Shown: piece by piece, positions 41,848-45,510 of the stretch
Layout: each line of letters begins with the position of its first letter
Numbering within the stretch: the stretch's first letter is position 1
NCBI RefSeq assembly: GCF_900156205.1
Contig: NZ_FTNA01000029.1
Span: forward strand, 1-45,510
Source of the DNA: Leptospira interrogans
GTDB taxonomy: Bacteria; Spirochaetota; Leptospiria; Leptospirales; Leptospiraceae
Direction: 5' to 3'
Length of the DNA: 45,510 nucleotides
Program-made: the position numbers and the translations under genes
Notes under the pieces: model-generated
Told to the model about the DNA's origin: nothing
What the model saw: only the letters and a program-made list of their open reading frames with translations
The model's database searches: none

Positions 41848-43326
41848 GTGGCTTTAGAAAATTACATGGAACAAAAAGACTTCAATTCCTTTTTTGAAAA
41901 TGAATTTCAATTATTAAACGAAGTCAACGAAATCCTAGATAATAATGATTCTCTAAATAAGGAAAACCTTATAGATGAACTGAGAAAAATCGGAGAAGCA
42001 TACGAATCCCTTTTAAAACAATCTTCTAAACTTATGAAAATTGGAGATTCCACCCAGAATCGTCTGATTAAAACCCAAACGGAACTCCAGGATTCCAATC
42101 AAAGGCTTGTTTCTTCTTATCAAAACCTAAAACAGCTAAGTGAAATAGGTCAGATGATAACGGCCAGCCTGGAACCTAAAATTATTTTGACTTCCGTTTA
42201 CGAAAATACTAAATCAATGCTTTCTATGGACGTTTTAGCGTTCGGTATTATCGAAGAAGGAAAAAACGAAATCAAATATAAGTTTAGCTTGATCGAGGGT
42301 CGTTATACACCCGCTCCTACTGTGGATTCTCTTACCGAGGACAATCCTTCTTCTTTTTGTTATCATAACAATCAAGAACTGATCACAAACGATCTAGAAA
42401 AGGATTTTCCCGGATATGTTTCCGTTATCCAAAAACATTTCGGAGAAAAAACGAATTCGGTGGTTTACCTTCCTTTAAAAGTAGAAGAAAGGTTTATCGG
42501 GATACTGACTATTCAGAGTTTTAACAAAAACGAATTTAACGAAAACAAACTCAACATTCTTAGAACTCTGGCCAACTACGTAGCCATAGGAGTGGATAAC
42601 GCGGACGCGTACAAAAATCTTTCCAAAAGAAACAGAGAGCTTAAAGATTCTTTAGAAAAGATTAATATTCTAAATAAAGGCCTGGAAAAAGAAAGACAAA
42701 AATCGGAAAGTCTTTTGCTCAACATACTTCCTAAATCTACTGCGGAAAGACTAAAGGCAGGAGAAGTTGTAATCGCAGACTATATTAAGAAGTCCACAGT
42801 TTTGTTCGCGGACATTGTAGGTTTTTCTAAACTTTCTACTCAAATTCCTACTCCCAATCAACTTGTAGAAATTTTAAATCAGATTTTCACCTGTTTCGAT
42901 GACATTGCCAGTAAATATCAGCTCGAAAAAATTAAAACCATAGGAGACTGTTATATGATGGCGGGTGGAATTCCAATCGCAACCGAAGACCATGTCGAAA
43001 AAATCGCGTTAGCCGGAATTGATATGATTCAAGGTCTTAAGGATCTTCAAAAATCTTGGAAGTACGAATTCAATATTCGAATCGGTATTCACACGGGAGA
43101 TGTTGTGGCCGGTGTAATCGGTAAAAATAAATTCGTTTATGATCTTTGGGGAGATTCCGTGAACACAGCTTCTAGAATGGAATCACACGGGGAACCTGGC
43201 AGAATTCATTGTTCCGAAGCAGTTTATGAATCTATTAAAGACTTATTTTTATTTGAAGAAAGAGGTGTAATTCCGGTTAAGGGCAAAGGTCCAATGAGAA
43301 CCTTTTTTCTTTTAGGTAAAAAGTGA
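41848..43326 (+). CDS. GAF-containing class III adenylate cyclase
   Basis: The 492-residue product has an N-terminal helical part (about 1-90, heptad-like), a GAF domain (about 95-250), a coiled coil (LEKINILNKGLEKERQKSES) and a class III nucleotidyl cyclase domain (about 300-492). The metal Asp residues are in FADIVGF and IGDCYM. The adenine-selecting Lys and Asp are in IKTIGD and FVYDLWGDS, and the transition-state Asn/Arg in NTASRME. Lys and Asp favour ATP, thus cAMP. The start is GTG at 41848 or ATG at 41866, and neither has a good ribosome site. It occupies the place held by the diguanylate cyclase SiaD in Pseudomonas. Confidence 0.92.
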   Translation: MALENYMEQKDFNSFFENEFQLLNEVNEILDNNDSLNKENLIDELRKIGEAYESLLKQSSKLMKIGDSTQNRLIKTQTELQDSNQRLVSSYQNLKQLSEIGQMITASLEPKIILTSVYENTKSMLSMDVLAFGIIEEGKNEIKYKFSLIEGRYTPAPTVDSLTEDNPSSFCYHNNQELITNDLEKDFPGYVSVIQKHFGEKTNSVVYLPLKVEERFIGILTIQSFNKNEFNENKLNILRTLANYVAIGVDNADAYKNLSKRNRELKDSLEKINILNKGLEKERQKSESLLLNILPKSTAERLKAGEVVIADYIKKSTVLFADIVGFSKLSTQIPTPNQLVEILNQIFTCFDDIASKYQLEKIKTIGDCYMMAGGIPIATEDHVEKIALAGIDMIQGLKDLQKSWKYEFNIRIGIHTGDVVAGVIGKNKFVYDLWGDSVNTASRMESHGEPGRIHCSEAVYESIKDLFLFEERGVIPVKGKGPMRTFFLLGKK

Positions 43327-43426
43327 TCTTTTAAATCCACTTCTTCAATTTTTTTTAAAAAATATCTTTAAAAAACTTCTTTCTATTTTGTCTGAATCTC
43401 TACTTGTTTTAACTATAACCTATTTT

Positions 43427-43596
43427 AACGTGAGTTCGGTACGAATGCGAAAGCGATTGTAGCGAAAATTCCGAAGGAATTGCAGCATTATGTTGCGACA
43501 GCAAGGAGCAACATTGAGTTCAAGCGCGGTCGCGACATTATATACTATAAAATTTGCGAGCGATTCGCCCAAATATTCTTACGTCGAACTCACGTT
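43427..43596. mobile_element. MITE-like element with 12-bp TIRs and ATTTT duplication
   Basis: AACGTGAGTTCG (43427-43438) is repeated in inverse as CGAACTCACGTT (43585-43596). ATTTT lies directly outside on both sides (43422-43426 and 43597-43601), like a 5-bp target duplication. The 170-bp interior is richer in GC (GCGAAAGCGATTGTAGCG and AAGCGCGGTCGCGAC) than its surroundings and has no gene of its own. It is a non-autonomous element. No transposase with matching ends is seen in the window. Confidence 0.7.
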
Positions 43597-43719
43597 ATTT
43601 TAAAATCTGTTGAGCACCAACAGAAGCAAGACGCTTTCATTTCAACAATAGTGAAAACTCACATAGAAATTATAATAACGAAAAAATATTAAAAATCTAT
43701 AAATCATACACATGGCGTT

Positions 43720-43782
43720 TTTGTGGGAACTACTACATTTTATTGAAGATTCAAAAATGATTCATTCTAAGTTTTTGAAACC
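43720..43782. repeat. Dispersed repeat shared with 31365-31430
   Basis: GTTTTTGTGGGAACTACTAC followed by ATTTTATTGAAGATTCAAAA and ATGATTCATTCTAAG matches 31365-31430 at most positions. It abuts the 47-bp array that follows. Confidence 0.6.
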
Positions 43783-43787
43783 GATTT

Positions 43788-44018
43788 GTAAGAGTTCCCA
43801 CAATTTTAGAGTTTGTTCGTAAGATCTCGAATTTGTAAGAGTTCCTACAATTTTCAAAATTTGTTCGTAAGATCTCGAATTTGTAAGAGTTCCCACAATT
43901 TCAGAGTTTGTCTGTAAGATCTCGAATTTGTAAGAGTTCCCACAATTTCAGAGTTTGTCTGTAAGATCTCGAATTTGTAAGAGTTCCCACAATTTTAAAG
44001 TTTGTTCGTAAGATCTCT
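43788..44018 (-). repeat. Five-copy 47-48-bp tandem array
   Basis: Units begin at 43788, 43835, 43883, 43930 and 43977 on the plus strand, each with GTAAGAGTTCC(C/T)ACAATTT, GTTTGTTCGTAAGATCTCG and AATTT. In reverse complement the unit is the dispersed GTGGGAACT element seen at 353, 16259, 22901 and 23081, amplified in tandem here. The copies differ by only a few bases, so the expansion is recent. There are no unique spacers, so it is not a CRISPR. Confidence 0.9.
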
Positions 44019-44195
44019 ACGTCCGAACACACGGACGACCACCTAAACAATATTTCTATTTACAAAAACTCATAAAAAAATCAATATATCATAAAATTAA
44101 AATATTCTAAAAATCAAAATAACAAAGAAATCGATTCATTTAGATCTGCAAAAACAAAACCCAAAGTTACCACCAAGCGACGTCGTTTAAAATTT

Positions 44196-44654
44196 CTAGC
44201 TCAGTGCCTGAATTACATCTGCGGGGGCTTGTACAAGTTCTATGAGTACACCTTCGGAGGAATACGGAAATTCTTCGTTTCCTTTAGGATGAATAAAACA
44301 TACGTCATATCCTGCCGCACCTTTACGGATTCCACCGGGAGTAAAACGCACCCCTTTTGTGGTCAACCATTCTACGGCTTTATGAATATCATCCACCCAA
44401 AGTCCTATATGATTGAGTTTTGGTTCGTGTACTTTCGGACTTTTATTTACATCAATCGGCTGCATAATATCTACTTCGACTGCATAAGCGCCCTTACCCA
44501 TTCTGAGAATATCTTCATCTACGTTTTCTTTTTCGCTTCGAAAAGTTCCCGCTTTTTCAAGCCCAAGTATATCCACCCAAAACGTTTCTAATTTTTTTTT
44601 GTCTTCCCCACCTACTGCAATCTGTTGAATTCCTAATATTTTAAAAGGTCTCAT
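44196..44654 (-). CDS. VOC-fold (glyoxalase/epimerase-like) protein
   Basis: The 152-residue product has two beta-alpha-beta-beta-beta units: [18 protein letters not shown] and [18 protein letters not shown]. The second carries the His (LNHIGL) and Glu (VLIELVQ) that bind metal in glyoxalase I and methylmalonyl-CoA epimerase. The first His position is taken by QQIA, so the metal site may be incomplete. ATG has a good GGAAGG site. It may be an epimerase, a glyoxalase or an antibiotic-binding relative. The family is certain; the substrate is not. It stands alone, minus strand, between repeats and an IS3 element. Confidence 0.85.
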   Translation of the reverse strand: MRPFKILGIQQIAVGGEDKKKLETFWVDILGLEKAGTFRSEKENVDEDILRMGKGAYAVEVDIMQPIDVNKSPKVHEPKLNHIGLWVDDIHKAVEWLTTKGVRFTPGGIRKGAAGYDVCFIHPKGNEEFPYSSEGVLIELVQAPADVIQALS

Positions 44655-44761
44655 GATTTTCCTTCCAACTAGTCAATTGAATCTTGTTCCAAAAAATTCA
44701 TTTCCCTTAGATTGGCAACTTCAATCTTTAAAACAATCTGAGACAAGTAAACGATCACAAG

Positions 44762-44998
44762 ATGAGTAAGTACAAAATAAAATCAACGGCGTCAGTCAAA
44801 CCAAAATGGAAGCTGTTACTAAAAACCGAAATCTGTCAAAGAAATACGCTATACTATAAAAATAGAATGACCGACTTTAAATGTTCAAGAGCCAGTGTCT
44901 ACGAAATGATGACTATTGGATTTTATTATAGATAGGAAGCAGAACAAAATCGGAACGATCCCGTTCAACATCGTAATGTAATACGACGAGTTAGATAG
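44762..44998 (+). pseudogene. Possible decayed helix-turn-helix gene fragment
   Basis: An ATG at 44762 opens 57 codons (MSKYKIKSTA, KWKLLLKTEIC, FKCSRASVYEMM) to a TAG at 44933-44935. The same frame then goes on for 20 codons (EAEQNRNDPVQHRN) to the TAG at 44996-44998. CSRASVYEMM looks like a recognition helix of a transposase- or integrase-type HTH. The frame ends 23 bp before the IS3 element, so the insertion may have hit or followed an older mobile gene. Weak support. Confidence 0.3.
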
Positions 44999-45020
44999 AT
45001 CGCAGTCTTTACTAACCTAG

Positions 45021-45510
<490 letters not shown>

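Noticed and set aside
43480..43692. Plus-strand frame of 70 codons
   Set aside because: It lies mostly within the MITE-like element and runs across its end; no ribosome site.
43788..44018. CRISPR array
   Set aside because: The 47-bp unit is continuous and the whole unit is conserved, so there are no spacers; no cas genes are near.

Overview
The window looks like chromosomal DNA of a pathogenic Leptospira of the L. interrogans group. This is inferred from gene content, not from a search. The DNA is very AT-rich. It carries a paired DUF1554 lipoprotein, a decayed Rpn-type PD-(D/E)XK nuclease/transposase, an IS3-family transposase, a four-helix-bundle domain of the 23S rRNA intervening-sequence type, and many short dispersed repeats in wide gene-free gaps.

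Layout. 1-663: edge of a 37-bp tandem array and dispersed repeats. 664-4986 (minus): an overlapping operon of a small unknown gene, radC, an O-antigen-type ABC exporter (wzm, wzt) and UDP-glucose dehydrogenase (ugd). A good sigma70-type promoter with an embedded palindrome lies upstream. 5281-8234 (plus): two overlapping genes for unknown envelope proteins. 8392-12492 (minus): lexA, a small lipoprotein, an S41 C-terminal protease, tsaD and pssA. 12545-15788 (minus): an efflux adaptor, a TolC-like channel and an unknown envelope protein, with no RND pump beside them. 15789-16996: repeats, including a MITE-like element. 16997-18556 (minus): a membrane-anchored TPR protein with a degenerate Mrr-like C-terminus. 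18671-22124 (plus): a minimal ABC exporter, a ROK kinase, a HIT protein and a flippase-like membrane protein. 22125-27250: mostly gene-free, holding the Rpn pseudogene, repeats, the DUF1554 lipoprotein and a lone receiver protein.

27251-43326 is the most unusual part. Lipid-type enzymes (a KAS-II-like ketosynthase, an SDR, a hotdog thioesterase fused to a four-helix bundle, a CoA-transferase and a KAS-III-like synthase) are interleaved with two SiaB-family kinases, a PP2C phosphatase and a giant Ser/Thr kinase-AAA-GAF-SpoIIE protein. They are followed by a SiaC (DUF1987) protein and a GAF-class III adenylate cyclase. The order phosphatase-SiaB-SiaC-cyclase matches the Pseudomonas SiaABCD partner-switch, but an adenylate cyclase replaces the diguanylate cyclase. 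The SpoIIE phosphatase domain is cut by one in-frame TAA at 40428-40430.

43327-45510: a second MITE-like element, a 47-bp tandem array, a VOC-fold protein, a short decayed reading frame, and an IS3-family element running off the window edge.
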